A stretch of DNA of 64,000 nucleotides from Arthrobacter ulcerisalmonis (GCF_900609065.1 NZ_UXAU01000038.1:186001-250000); one strand, 5' to 3'. Positions 1 to 9,237 are shown, counted from the first letter of the stretch. Numbers and translations are program-made. Notes: generated by a model not told the origin, from the letters alone.

Positions 1-507
1 CAGACCACCTCCCCGCCGGCCAAGTTTGTCCGCGGCCAGAACGACACCGTGGGAACTGCACTGGACTCCATCGTGGCGAACGGTGTGCTCATCTCCGGTG
101 GTGTGGTGGAAGGCTCGGTCCTCTCCAACGACGTCCGGGTCAGCTCCGGCAGCCGCGTCACCGACTCCGTCCTCATGGACAACGTGATCATCGGTGAAGG
201 CGCCGTGATCAAGCGGGCCATCCTGGACAAGAACGTCAAGGTTCCTGCCGGTGCCACCATTGGGCTCGACGCCGATCTGGACCGAGCGCGCGGGTTCAAG
301 GTCACCGAATCCGGCATCACCGTCCTGGCCAAGGGGCAACTGGTTCCGGAGCCGGATGATGCTGAGCGTCAGCTCGCCGCCCAGAACCTGCCGTTGATTC
401 CCAACTCGCTCCGGTTTGCCACCGAAAAGAACGCCGAACTGCGTGAATCGGTGGACAAGATTGCCGGCAACCATGTAGAAGCAGGACAAGCGGCCGGCCT
501 GTCCTAG
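1..507 (+). CDS. glgC: Glucose-1-phosphate adenylyltransferase, C-terminal part (5' end outside window)
   Basis: The reading frame is open from the first base and ends at TAG 505-507. The visible ~168 residues begin QTTSPPAKFV and form a left-handed beta-helix tail, with hexapeptide-like repeats such as GVLISGGVVEGSVLSNDVRV and DNVIIGEGAVIKRA. This is the C-terminal domain of ADP-glucose pyrophosphorylase, which makes ADP-glucose from glucose-1-phosphate and ATP for glycogen synthesis. The catalytic nucleotidyltransferase domain lies upstream of the window. A strong terminator follows directly, so glgC ends its transcript here. The only real alternative is another sugar-nucleotide pyrophosphorylase; the SPPAKF segment favours GlgC. 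Confidence 0.9.
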   Translation, partial: QTTSPPAKFVRGQNDTVGTALDSIVANGVLISGGVVEGSVLSNDVRVSSGSRVTDSVLMDNVIIGEGAVIKRAILDKNVKVPAGATIGLDADLDRARGFKVTESGITVLAKGQLVPEPDDAERQLAAQNLPLIPNSLRFATEKNAELRESVDKIAGNHVEAGQAAGLS

Positions 508-517
508 CACCTGCCCG

Positions 518-558
518 AAAGGCCGGGGCGTGGCAGCTGATGCCCCGCCCCGGCCTTT
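518..558 (+). terminator. Rho-independent-type hairpin after glgC
   Basis: A perfect 13-bp stem (AAAGGCCGGGGCG at 518-530 with CGCCCCGGCCTTT at 546-558) encloses a 15-nt loop, starting 11 bp after the glgC stop. There is no long U tract, as is common in high-GC actinobacteria. Confidence 0.8.
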
Positions 559-571
559 GCTGTGCAGGCTG

Positions 572-577
572 TAAAAT
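572..577 (+). promoter_or_regulatory. -10 box TAAAAT of a probable leaderless transcript
   Basis: TAAAAT ends 7 nt before the ATG at 585 and no Shine-Dalgarno sequence lies between. This places the transcription start at or next to the start codon and argues against an earlier start at 540, which would lie inside the glgC terminator. Confidence 0.55.
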
Positions 578-584
578 TGATCCA

Positions 585-2036
585 ATGAGCTCCCCCGATC
601 TGACGCCGGAAGAAATCCAGGCGTGCCTGAAGGTTTTGAACACCATCCACGCCTATGACGAGGAGCACCCGGACTACGTTTCGGTGCGCCAAGCCACCGG
701 CAAGATGTTCAAGGCCGTCAAACGCCACCGGCGCGTCACCAAGCGGGACCTCATCGCCGAAGCTGACCGGGCCGTCCTTGCCCAGACCGCCACTGCTGCC
801 CCTGATCGGATCGACGACGAGACCCGCGGCAACAAGCTGGCACCCTCTGCCACCGGCAAGGTGGCTGGCCACCTGATCAGGTCGCGGCCGTGCTACATCT
901 GCAAAAACCATTACACCCAGGTGGACGCTTTCTACCACCAGCTGTGCCCGGAGTGCGCTGCGTTCAGCCACGGCAAGCGTGATGCCCGGACCGATCTGAC
1001 CGGCCGGAGCGCTTTGCTGACGGGCGGCCGGGCCAAGATCGGTATGTACATCGCCCTACGCCTGCTGCGCGACGGAGCCCACACCACCATCACCACCCGG
1101 TTCCCCAAGGACGCGGCCCGCCGGTTTGCTGCCATGGAGGACAGCGCCGAGTGGCTGCACCGGCTCCGCATTGTGGGCATCGACCTGCGGGATCCCGCCC
1201 AGGTGATGGCGCTCACCGATTCGTTGACCGCCGCCGGTCCGTTGGACATCATCATCAACAACGCTGCCCAGACGGTGCGCCGCAGCGGCAATGCATATAA
1301 GCCACTGGTGGACGCCGAGGATGAGGCCCTAACTGCGGAACTCGAGCACGCCAACGGCGGACCGGAGCTGCTGACCTTCGGCCACGCGCACGACAAGCAC
1401 CCGCTGGCCCTCACCGGCAGCGTGACAGAGCATCCAGTCCTGGCCGGTGACGCGGTGACCTCGCTGGCGCTCTCCACCGGCTCGGCGTCACTGGAACGGA
1501 TTGCCGCAGGCACCGCGATCGACGCCGGCGGGCTGGTCCCGGACCTGGCGGACATCAATAGCTGGACCCAGGTGGTGGACGAGGTCGATCCCCTGGAGAT
1601 GCTCGAAGTCCAGCTCTGCAACGTCACGGCACCGTTCCTGTTGGTGAGCAGGCTGCGCGGGGCCATGCAGAAGTCGACGGCGGCGCGCAAGTACGTCGTC
1701 AACGTCTCCGCCATGGAAGGCCAGTTCTCCCGCGCGTACAAGGGCCCCGGGCATCCGCACACCAACATGGCGAAGGCTGCCCTGAACATGATGACCCGAA
1801 CCAGCGCGCAGGAAATGCTGGACAGTGACGGCATCCTGATGACCGCGGTCGACACCGGCTGGATCACCGACGAGCGTCCGCATTACACCAAGGTCCGGTT
1901 GATGGAAGAGGGCTTCCACGCTCCCTTGGACCTGGTGGATGGTGCGGCCCGCGTCTACGACCCCATTGTCATGGGGGAAAACGGCGAAGACCAGTACGGG
2001 GTCTTCCTCAAGGACTACAAACCCAGTCCCTGGTGA
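585..2036 (+). CDS. SDR-family oxidoreductase-like protein with zinc-type motif and no catalytic Tyr
   Basis: The protein has 483 residues. The first ~140 are not a Rossmann domain and contain four cysteines, C103-x2-C106 and C121-x2-C124, spaced like a zinc ribbon or treble clef. A Rossmann domain follows, with LLTGGRAKIG as dinucleotide loop, the NNAAQT segment, and a catalytic-type Ser near 375 (NVSAMEG). Lys397 of the usual YxxxK motif is present, but the Tyr position (393) is Thr (TNMAK), so classical SDR reduction looks impaired. An insertion of roughly 100 residues (about 240-340) separates the NNAA motif from the active-site region. The start was chosen from the -10 box 7 nt upstream. 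It could be an SDR with altered chemistry or an NAD(P)-binding sensor; I do not assign a substrate. Confidence 0.8.
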   Translation: MSSPDLTPEEIQACLKVLNTIHAYDEEHPDYVSVRQATGKMFKAVKRHRRVTKRDLIAEADRAVLAQTATAAPDRIDDETRGNKLAPSATGKVAGHLIRSRPCYICKNHYTQVDAFYHQLCPECAAFSHGKRDARTDLTGRSALLTGGRAKIGMYIALRLLRDGAHTTITTRFPKDAARRFAAMEDSAEWLHRLRIVGIDLRDPAQVMALTDSLTAAGPLDIIINNAAQTVRRSGNAYKPLVDAEDEALTAELEHANGGPELLTFGHAHDKHPLALTGSVTEHPVLAGDAVTSLALSTGSASLERIAAGTAIDAGGLVPDLADINSWTQVVDEVDPLEMLEVQLCNVTAPFLLVSRLRGAMQKSTAARKYVVNVSAMEGQFSRAYKGPGHPHTNMAKAALNMMTRTSAQEMLDSDGILMTAVDTGWITDERPHYTKVRLMEEGFHAPLDLVDGAARVYDPIVMGENGEDQYGVFLKDYKPSPW

Positions 2037-2039
2037 GGT

Positions 2040-2891
2040 TCAGGCTACCTGGGTGATCTCCACGCTGACGCTCAACGCTGATCCCCCACCACCGGACAGG
2101 ATGCCTTTCAGCGGCGGAACGTCCCGGTAGTCGCGGCCTCTGGCGACGGTCACGTGGAAGTCTCCGGCGGGCTTGTGGTTGGTGGGATCCCAGCTGCGCC
2201 AGCTGCCGTCCCACCATTCGAGCCACGCGTGGGACTGGCCTGCCACGGGCTCGCCGATCCCGGCGCTGGACCGCGGGTGCAGGTAGCCGGAAACGTACCT
2301 CGCCGGAATGCCGCAGCTGCGGAGCGCCCCAATGGCCAGGTGAGCCAGGTCCTGGCACACGCCCTGGCGCTGCCCCCAGGCCTCCTCGGCGTTGGTGGTG
2401 ACCGCCGTGGAGCCTGACATGTACGTCATTTCGCCCCGCATCCAGGCGAAGATCGCCATCGCAGCCTCATGCGGGTTTTTCCCGGCCACCACGCCCGGGA
2501 CAATGCCCAACACTTCGTCGCCGGGGCCACTGAGCCTCGACTGCGGCAGCCAATCGCTATGCAGATCGGTGATCTCGGGGGCCGCCAGTGCATCCCAGCC
2601 CACAATCTCGGATTCGGCCGGGATGCGTTCGGCCCGGTGTACCTCCACAGTGATGTGTGAGGTGACTTCCAGGTGTTCGTGCGGCATCTGCATGTCGAAG
2701 GCCGTGACCCGGGTGCCCCAGTAGTCGCGGTAGGAGCTGACGGCTGCCTGTGTGGGTGAGACCTTGACGGTCGATTCAAGCACCACCTGGTTGGCGTCGG
2801 TCAACGGCGTCATCCGCGCCTCGTTATAGGACAGCGTGACGCGCTTGTTGTACTTGTAGGCCGTCCGGTGGACGATGCTGAGCCGAGTCAT
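2040..2891 (-). CDS. Transglutaminase-like cysteine protease/amidase family protein
   Basis: This 283-aa protein has the bacterial transglutaminase-like N-terminal beta domain (residues ~1-90) followed by the papain-fold core. The triad is visible: Cys in QGVCQDLAH, His in GQSHAWLEWW and Asp in SWDPTNH. It is the last gene of a three-gene minus-strand operon, and its ATG overlaps the TGA of the alpha-E gene by 4 bp (ATGA), implying translational coupling. In many bacteria this family travels with the same ATP-grasp and alpha-E proteins. A role in amide-bond cleavage or ligation of a peptide or protein substrate is inferred, and no substrate is known to me. The stop lies 3 bp from the stop of the convergent SDR gene. 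Confidence 0.88.
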   Translation of the reverse strand: MTRLSIVHRTAYKYNKRVTLSYNEARMTPLTDANQVVLESTVKVSPTQAAVSSYRDYWGTRVTAFDMQMPHEHLEVTSHITVEVHRAERIPAESEIVGWDALAAPEITDLHSDWLPQSRLSGPGDEVLGIVPGVVAGKNPHEAAMAIFAWMRGEMTYMSGSTAVTTNAEEAWGQRQGVCQDLAHLAIGALRSCGIPARYVSGYLHPRSSAGIGEPVAGQSHAWLEWWDGSWRSWDPTNHKPAGDFHVTVARGRDYRDVPPLKGILSGGGGSALSVSVEITQVA

Positions 2892-3814
2892 GAAACTTCT
2901 CCCACCCAGGCCAGTTCATCTGCCTGATTGAAGTACTTACGGGAAATGGCGTCAGACGCCTGGGAAACAGCTTTCTGGACCCGCTCCATGTGTTCGGGCA
3001 ACTCAGACATCAGGTCATCGGTGCGGTGGAACTCGAGGAAGGTCCTGGCTTGGCCAACAATGCGGCGGGCATCGTTGATGAAGCCCACCCGCTGCGCTGA
3101 CGGGTCCAGCTTGGCCAGGCATTCGTCGGCGTCGCGCAGGGCGTACACAATCGAGCGGGGGAACAAACGGTCCAGCAGCAGGAACTCGGCAGCATGCTGG
3201 TCCCCGAACGCAGCTCGCCGGGTCCGCAGGAACGACTCGTAGGCGCCGGCACACCGAAGCATGTTCACCCAGGACATGCCTGCCGAGAGGACATCCCGGG
3301 TGGACAGCATCCGGGCCGTCATGTCCGCCCTTTCCAAGGACCTGCCAAGAACCAGGAACAGCCAGCTCTCGTCATGGCTGACGGTGGTGTCGGCGAGCCC
3401 GCTGACCATCGCCGTGCGTTCCAGGGTCCAGTTGCAGAACCGGTAGGTTCCCACCACGTCCTTGCGGTGCTGGCTCAGCCCGTAGTAGGTGGTGTTCAGG
3501 CTCTCCCAGAGTCCGGAGGACACCGTTTCGCGGGCCCGGCGGGCGTTTTCCCGCGCCGCCCCCAAGGAGCCGGCAATGGAAGTGGCGCTGGTCTTGTCAT
3601 AGGCCAGGGCGTGCAGGAGCTCGGGCAATCCGAAGTCCTCGCTTTGCGGCCGGGCCCCCATCACGGCCAGGAGTTCCTGGGCCACGCTGCGGCGCTCCTC
3701 CATAGGGAGGTGGTTGAGGCGTTCCAGGTGGACGTCCAGGATGCGGGCCGTACCATCGGCGCGCTCCACATAACGGCCAATCCAGAAGAGTGATTCGGCA
3801 ATACGGCTAAGCAT
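2888..3814 (-). CDS. Alpha-E domain-containing protein (DUF403)
   Basis: 308 residues, predominantly helical, beginning MLSRIAESLFWIGRYVERAD, the characteristic start of the alpha-E family, with the further conserved RAxRxRETVSSGLWESLN-type region near residue 100. The family has no established biochemical activity; it is encoded almost always next to a circularly permuted ATP-grasp protein and often a transglutaminase-like protein, as here. The gene lies 66 bp after the ATP-grasp gene and overlaps the transglutaminase gene by 4 bp, so the three are very probably one transcript. An all-helical partner or carrier for the ATP-grasp enzyme is a plausible inference only. Confidence 0.9.
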   Translation of the reverse strand: MLSRIAESLFWIGRYVERADGTARILDVHLERLNHLPMEERRSVAQELLAVMGARPQSEDFGLPELLHALAYDKTSATSIAGSLGAARENARRARETVSSGLWESLNTTYYGLSQHRKDVVGTYRFCNWTLERTAMVSGLADTTVSHDESWLFLVLGRSLERADMTARMLSTRDVLSAGMSWVNMLRCAGAYESFLRTRRAAFGDQHAAEFLLLDRLFPRSIVYALRDADECLAKLDPSAQRVGFINDARRIVGQARTFLEFHRTDDLMSELPEHMERVQKAVSQASDAISRKYFNQADELAWVGEVS

Positions 3815-3880
3815 TCGGGGCTACCTCCTGGACTGCGATTGGCGAATTGGGCTGTTGGCTCTTGCGCGGGGCACGGAGCC

Positions 3881-5437
3881 TCACTGCTGTTGCTCCGACT
3901 GGCGGTCACGCCAGTTGCTTTCGACCGGCCAGACCGAAACCCGTTCGCGGATGGCGATGCTGGGTCGCGGCACAGTCTCTACGGGGACCTGCGGAGAATC
4001 CGCGAGGACCCAGGTGTCCTTCGATCCACCGCCCTGGCTGGAGTTCACAATCAGTGACCCCTCCTTCAGTGCCACGCGCGTCAGGCCACCGGGAAGCACC
4101 CAGACGTCATCGCCGTCGTTCACGGCAAAAGGCCGCAGGTCAACGTGCCGGGGGCCGAATTTGTCGCCGCTGAGCGTGGGCACGGTGGACAGCTGCAGGA
4201 CGGGCTGTGCAATCCAGCCACGGGGATCGGCGATGATCCGCTGCCGCAACGCATCGAGTTCATCCTTCGTGGCGTCCGGGCCAATGACCAGGCCCTTGCC
4301 GCCGGAACCGTCCACCGGCTTCACCACCAGTTCTGCAAGGTTGTCCAGGGTGTACTCCCTGGCTTCCTTTTCCTCGAGCCGGAACGTGTCAACGTTCGCA
4401 ATGATTGGCTCCTCGCTGAGGTAGTAGTGGATCAGGTCAGGAACGTAACTGTAGACCAGTTTGTCGTCTGCGACGCCGTTGCCCACGGCATTGGCAATGG
4501 TGACGCCGCCCGCCCGCGCAGCGTTGACCAGACCGGGGCAACCCAGCATGGAATCGGCGCGGAACTGCAACGGGTCCAGGAAGTCGTCGTCGATGCGCTT
4601 ATAGATCACGTCCACGCGCTGCTCACCAGCGGTGGTGCGCATGTAGACGCGGTTGCCGCGGCAGATGAGGTCGCGGCCTTCCACCAGTTCCACGCCCATC
4701 AGCCCGGCCAGCAGGGTGTGTTCGAAGTAGGCGCTGTTGAAGACGCCGGGGGTGAGTACGACGACGGTGGGATCGTCGACGCCCGACGGTGCGGTTTTGC
4801 GCAAGGCAGAGAGCAGGCGGCGGGGGTACTCTTCAACCGGCCGGATGAGCTGCTGCCCGAAGGCTTCGGGCAAACCCTTCGCCATGGCGCGACGGTTTTC
4901 CAGCACGTAACTCACACCGGACGGGACACGAACGTTGTCCTCTAGCACCCGGAAGGTGCCGGCAGCATCCCGGACCACGTCGATCCCGGAGATGTGCACG
5001 CGCACGCCACCTGCGGGTTCGAAGCCCTGGACCTGCCGGTGGAAGTGCGCACTGGTGGTCACCAGCTGACGCGGGATCACGCCGTCGGCCACCACCGTCA
5101 TCTTGTCGTAGACGTCGTTGAGGAAGGCTTCCAGGGCGCGGACACGCTGGGCCACGCCACGTTCCAGGACATCCCACTCCGCGGCGGGAATGACACGCGG
5201 AACGATGTCCAGCGGGAAGGGCCGCTCCTCCCCCGCGAAGTCGAAGGTGACACCGCGGTCCAGGAACGTCCGCGCCATTGAATCGGCCCGGGCGGTGACG
5301 TCCGTCAGGGACAACGTCCGCAGGGCATCCGCCACCTGCCCGTAGGAGTCCCTGGCCTGCTGACCGGGCGCAAACATCTCGTCGTAGGCTCCGGAGCGGC
5401 CGGCGGCCTGGGAGTAATCCTGGAATAGGTCTGACAT
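3881..5437 (-). CDS. Circularly permuted type 2 ATP-grasp protein (DUF404/DUF407)
   Basis: About 518 residues from the ATG at 5437 (MSDLFQDYSQAAG), which is the usual family start; in-frame ATGs at 5473 and 5482 are alternatives and none has a strong ribosome site. Family signatures include VLEDNVRVPSGVSYVLENRR, HYYLSEEPIIANVDTF, and the nucleotide-binding segment ELVVKPVDGSGGKGLVIGP (Lys and Gly-rich loop) near residues 370-390. ATP-grasp enzymes join a carboxylate to an amine or thiol through an acyl phosphate, so this protein probably ligates amino acids or peptides. It heads the operon with alpha-E and transglutaminase-like genes. The C-terminal tail ends in a Gln-rich stretch. Substrate unknown. 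Confidence 0.9.
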   Translation of the reverse strand: MSDLFQDYSQAAGRSGAYDEMFAPGQQARDSYGQVADALRTLSLTDVTARADSMARTFLDRGVTFDFAGEERPFPLDIVPRVIPAAEWDVLERGVAQRVRALEAFLNDVYDKMTVVADGVIPRQLVTTSAHFHRQVQGFEPAGGVRVHISGIDVVRDAAGTFRVLEDNVRVPSGVSYVLENRRAMAKGLPEAFGQQLIRPVEEYPRRLLSALRKTAPSGVDDPTVVVLTPGVFNSAYFEHTLLAGLMGVELVEGRDLICRGNRVYMRTTAGEQRVDVIYKRIDDDFLDPLQFRADSMLGCPGLVNAARAGGVTIANAVGNGVADDKLVYSYVPDLIHYYLSEEPIIANVDTFRLEEKEAREYTLDNLAELVVKPVDGSGGKGLVIGPDATKDELDALRQRIIADPRGWIAQPVLQLSTVPTLSGDKFGPRHVDLRPFAVNDGDDVWVLPGGLTRVALKEGSLIVNSSQGGGSKDTWVLADSPQVPVETVPRPSIAIRERVSVWPVESNWRDRQSEQQQ

Positions 5438-5550
5438 GTCCAATAGCCAACCATCTTTTTGTTTCGAATTCATTACTGTCATCCATTCTGGCGTGTTGTC
5501 ACGATCGCACCAGTTCGCTGATTCAAGCGCATTTCCGGCAAAGTAGGTGA

Positions 5551-6597
5551 GTGCCAGAGAATGAAAACGTTCCACCGGCCCGTGACAGGGCAGCCACCAC
5601 CCGCCGACTGCTGCCGGGACTGGCCACCGCCGCAGTAGCCCTGGCCGTCTCCCTGCTGGTTCATGCGCAGGTTCCTACCTTGCCGGCGATGACCTTGGCC
5701 GTGGTTCTTGGCGTCCTGGCGGCGAACTTGCCGGGCACTGGGGCGTGGACCGCCGGCCGCGCCCGGCCTGGACTGGATTTCGCCGGAAAACACCTGATGC
5801 GGGCAGGCATTGTGGTCCTGGGCCTGAAAGTTAGCGTGGTGGACGTGCTGGGGCTCGGCTGGCTGGCGCTCGTCCTGATCGCTGCGGTGGTGGCTGCCAG
5901 CTTCGCCGGCACTTACCTCATCTCCCGGCTGTTCCGGCTGCCGCCGGTCACCGCGTTGCTTGTGGCGACCGGCTTCTCGATTTGCGGTGCCTCAGCGATT
6001 GGGGCCATGGCCGCTGTCCGCCGGATCAAGCACGTGGATACGGTCCTTCCGGTGGCGCTGGTGACGTTGTGCGGAACGTTGGCCATTGGCGTGCTACCGC
6101 TTCTGGTGACACCCCTGCAGCTGAGTGCGCCGGTCTTTGGCGCGTGGACGGGTGCATCCGTGCATGACGTCGGCCAAGTGGTGGCTACCGCCCAGACCGG
6201 CGGCGCGGCCGCCCTGGGGATCGCCGTCGTCGTCAAACTCACCAGGGTCCTGCTGCTGGCGCCGGTGGTAGCCATTGCCAGCGCCCAGCAGCGGCTCACT
6301 GAGCCGGCCGGACAGACGCACGACGGCGGCAGGCGTCCGCCGCTGATCCCCCTGTTCGTCCTCGGTTTCATGGCCATGGTGGCCTTGCGCTCCACCGGCT
6401 GGTTGGGTGCCGGCTGGCTGGAAGCGGGCGCGCTGCTGCAGGACCTTCTGCTGGGCGCCGCGCTCTTCGGACTGGGCTCGGCAGTGCGGATCCGGTCCCT
6501 GTTGCAGACGGGTGCACGCGCCCTCCTGGCGGCCCTGGCCTCGTGGCTCCTCATCGCGGTCCTTGGCCTGGGCGCCGCAGTGGTGATTGCTGGCTGA
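5551..6597 (+). CDS. YeiH/UPF0324 family putative sulfate exporter
   Basis: 348 residues, with about ten hydrophobic helices. Family hallmarks are LPAMTLAVVLGVLAAN in TM2, HLMRAGIVVLGLKVS, and GFSICGASAIGAMAAV. The GTG start at 5551 follows AAGTAGGTGA closely. Members are inner-membrane proteins annotated as putative sulfate exporters, but substrate evidence for the family is thin. The gene is divergent from the ATP-grasp operon (114 bp between starts) and stands alone before pepN. Confidence in family is high, in substrate low. Confidence 0.88.
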   Translation: MPENENVPPARDRAATTRRLLPGLATAAVALAVSLLVHAQVPTLPAMTLAVVLGVLAANLPGTGAWTAGRARPGLDFAGKHLMRAGIVVLGLKVSVVDVLGLGWLALVLIAAVVAASFAGTYLISRLFRLPPVTALLVATGFSICGASAIGAMAAVRRIKHVDTVLPVALVTLCGTLAIGVLPLLVTPLQLSAPVFGAWTGASVHDVGQVVATAQTGGAAALGIAVVVKLTRVLLLAPVVAIASAQQRLTEPAGQTHDGGRRPPLIPLFVLGFMAMVALRSTGWLGAGWLEAGALLQDLLLGAALFGLGSAVRIRSLLQTGARALLAALASWLLIAVLGLGAAVVIAG

Positions 6598-6618
6598 CTC
6601 GCCCTGAGCGTCGCGTGA

Positions 6619-6624
6619 TTAGAT
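6619..6624 (+). promoter_or_regulatory. -10 box TTAGAT, leaderless pepN promoter
   Basis: TTAGAT ends 6 nt before the GTG at 6631 with no Shine-Dalgarno in the gap, the arrangement expected of a leaderless mRNA. Confidence 0.5.
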
Positions 6625-6630
6625 AGCTGA

Positions 6631-9237
6631 GTGTCACATGAGAATCTACAGCGCGATGAAGCCGCCCACCGTTCAGCCCTGATCACCACCACCAGCTATG
6701 ACGTCAGCCTTGACGTCCGGCAGGCCGAGGATCCCACGACGCGAGGCTATGGCAGCCGCACCGTCATCACGTTCTCCGCCAACCAGCCCGGCAGTTCCAC
6801 GTTCCTCGACTTCATTGGCGGGGACGTGCACAGCGTGGTCCTCAACGGGGAGGAACTTACCGTTGCCGACGTCGTCGATGGTGCGCGGATCCGGCTCGAC
6901 AGCCTGCAAGCGGATAACCAGGTCACCGTGACTGCGACGGCACTGTACAGCCGCTCGGGTGAGGGCATGCACCGGTTCGTGGATCCAGCCGATGGCCAGT
7001 GTTATCTCTATACCCAGTACGAACCGGCAGACGCACGCCGGGTCTTCGCCAACTTTGAGCAGCCTGACCTGAAGGCCACCTTCACCTTCCACGTCACGGC
7101 GCCCGCGGCGTGGACCGTGGCATCCAACGGGGTGGAAACCTCGCGCACGGTCCTGCCGGAGGACACCGCCGTGGCGTCGTGGGACTTCGCCACCACCTTG
7201 CCGATGTCCACCTACATCACCACCGTGCTGGCTGGGCCGTACTACGTCGCCCAGGACCGGTGGCAGGCCACCCTGGACGACGGCACCGCCATGGACGTTC
7301 CGCTGGCCCTCTATTGCCGGGCGTCCTTGGCCGGTTCGTTCGACACCGAGTCCCTGTTCACCCTGACCAAGAATGGCCTGGACTTCTTCAACAGGCTCTT
7401 CGACTTTCCCTACCCCTGGGGCAAGTATGACCAGGCGTTCGTCCCGGAGTACAACCTGGGCGCCATGGAGAACCCAGGCCTGGTGACCTTCACGGAGAGC
7501 TACGTCTTCACCTCGCGCGCCACCGATGCGCAGTACCAGGGCCGGGCCAACACGCTGATGCACGAAATGGCGCACATGTGGTTTGGCGACTTGGTGACCA
7601 TGCAGTGGTGGGACGATCTGTGGCTGAAGGAATCGTTTGCCGACTACATGGGCACCCTGGGCGTGGACAGCGCCACGGACTGGGACTCGGCCTGGGTCAA
7701 CTTCGCCAACAAACGCAAGGCTTGGGCCTATGTCCAGGACCAACTGCCCACCACCCACCCGATCGTGGCGGACATTCCAGACCTTGAAGCTGCCAAGCAG
7801 AACTTTGACGGCATCACCTACGCCAAGGGCGCCTCCGTCTTGAAGCAACTGGTGGCCTACGTGGGTTTCGAGGCGTTCATCGCCGGCTCGCGGACGTACT
7901 TCCGCGACCACGCCTACGCCAATACCACCCTTGCTGACCTGCTGGCGTCCCTGCGTGCCGCCTCGGGCCGGGACCTCACGGACTGGGCGCAGCAGTGGCT
8001 GCAGACCTCGGGAATCTCCACCCTGGCTCTGGAAATTGCCGCTGGCGCTGACGACGAGATCCTGGGCACGGTCAGCATCCGCCAGGACGCCACAGATCCA
8101 GTCACTGGCCGCAGCGAGGCGCGGCCGCACCGGCTGCGTGTTGGCGCCTACAACTTTGCTGCGGGTGAGCTGGTGCGGACCGCCAGCGTGGAGCTCGATG
8201 TGGACGGTGCCAGCACGCCGGTCCCCGAACTCAGCGGCACCGCCAGGCCTGCCCTTCTGCTGCTCAATGACGATGACCTGACGTACGCCAAAGTCCGATT
8301 GGATCCGCAGTCGCTCAGCACCGTGCTGGAATCCCTGGACAAGCTCAGTGATCCAATGGCGAGGGCACTGTGCTGGACCGCGCTGTGGAACGCTGCCCGT
8401 GATGGTGAGAGCCCCGCTCCCCGCTACGTCGATGCGGTGGCAGCGTTTGGCCCCGCAGAGACCGGGATTGGCGTCCTGCTGAACATCCTGGAAAACGCGG
8501 GCACCGCCGTCGAACGTTACACGGCAACCGGCCAGCGCGACGCCGTGCGGTCAGGTTTTGTTGCCACAGCTGTTGCCGAGCTGGCTGCGGCAGCGCCAGG
8601 GTCTGATCAGCAGTTGGCGTGGGCCAGGACGCTGGGAACTTTCAGCCGGGCCGACGCCACCGCGCTGGACCAACTGGCTGGCCTGCTGGCGGGAACAGTA
8701 GCGGTGCCGGGCCTCGTGGTGGACGCCGACCTGCGCTGGCATTTCTGGTTCGCGCTTGCCGCGCATGGCCGGGCAAGTGAGGCAGAGCTGGCCGCGGAGT
8801 TGGCCCACGACAACACCGCCTCAGGCCAGGCCGGTCATGCAACAGCGTTGGCCGCCCGCCCCGATGCTGCGGTGAAGGCAGCTGCCTGGGCTGCGGCCGT
8901 GCAGGGTACTGAGCTGTCCAACCAGCTACTCACCGCCACCATCACCGGGTTCACCGCTGCATCTGCAGAGTTGCTGGCACCCTATGCTGAACCGTACTTC
9001 GAATGCCTGCGGGACGTGTGGAGCACCCGGAGCATCGAAATCGCCAGCCGGATTGTCCGGGGCCTCTACCCTGCCGCCCAGGACCTTGCCGAAGGGACGG
9101 CACCCGCGGACCACCCCATCCTGCGCCGCACAGACGCGTGGCTGGACGACAACCTGGATGCGCCCCGGGCACTGCGGCGCATCCTCATCGAGCAGCGCAG
9201 CCACCTGCTGCGCGCTTTGACGGCACAGGCGGCCTGA
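6631..9237 (+). CDS. pepN: Aminopeptidase N (M1 family zinc metallopeptidase)
   Basis: 868 residues, the size expected of actinobacterial PepN. The exopeptidase motif GAMEN (in LGAMENPGLV) precedes the zinc site HEMAH at residues 311-315, with the third ligand Glu334 in LKESFADY, exactly the HExxH-x18-E spacing. The C-terminal ~400 residues form the ERAP1-like helical domain. The enzyme removes N-terminal amino acids from peptides in the cytoplasm. It is monocistronic, with a leaderless-type promoter upstream and a palindromic repeat downstream, where it converges with the lipoate ligase gene. Confidence 0.96.
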   Translation: MSHENLQRDEAAHRSALITTTSYDVSLDVRQAEDPTTRGYGSRTVITFSANQPGSSTFLDFIGGDVHSVVLNGEELTVADVVDGARIRLDSLQADNQVTVTATALYSRSGEGMHRFVDPADGQCYLYTQYEPADARRVFANFEQPDLKATFTFHVTAPAAWTVASNGVETSRTVLPEDTAVASWDFATTLPMSTYITTVLAGPYYVAQDRWQATLDDGTAMDVPLALYCRASLAGSFDTESLFTLTKNGLDFFNRLFDFPYPWGKYDQAFVPEYNLGAMENPGLVTFTESYVFTSRATDAQYQGRANTLMHEMAHMWFGDLVTMQWWDDLWLKESFADYMGTLGVDSATDWDSAWVNFANKRKAWAYVQDQLPTTHPIVADIPDLEAAKQNFDGITYAKGASVLKQLVAYVGFEAFIAGSRTYFRDHAYANTTLADLLASLRAASGRDLTDWAQQWLQTSGISTLALEIAAGADDEILGTVSIRQDATDPVTGRSEARPHRLRVGAYNFAAGELVRTASVELDVDGASTPVPELSGTARPALLLLNDDDLTYAKVRLDPQSLSTVLESLDKLSDPMARALCWTALWNAARDGESPAPRYVDAVAAFGPAETGIGVLLNILENAGTAVERYTATGQRDAVRSGFVATAVAELAAAAPGSDQQLAWARTLGTFSRADATALDQLAGLLAGTVAVPGLVVDADLRWHFWFALAAHGRASEAELAAELAHDNTASGQAGHATALAARPDAAVKAAAWAAAVQGTELSNQLLTATITGFTAASAELLAPYAEPYFECLRDVWSTRSIEIASRIVRGLYPAAQDLAEGTAPADHPILRRTDAWLDDNLDAPRALRRILIEQRSHLLRALTAQAA

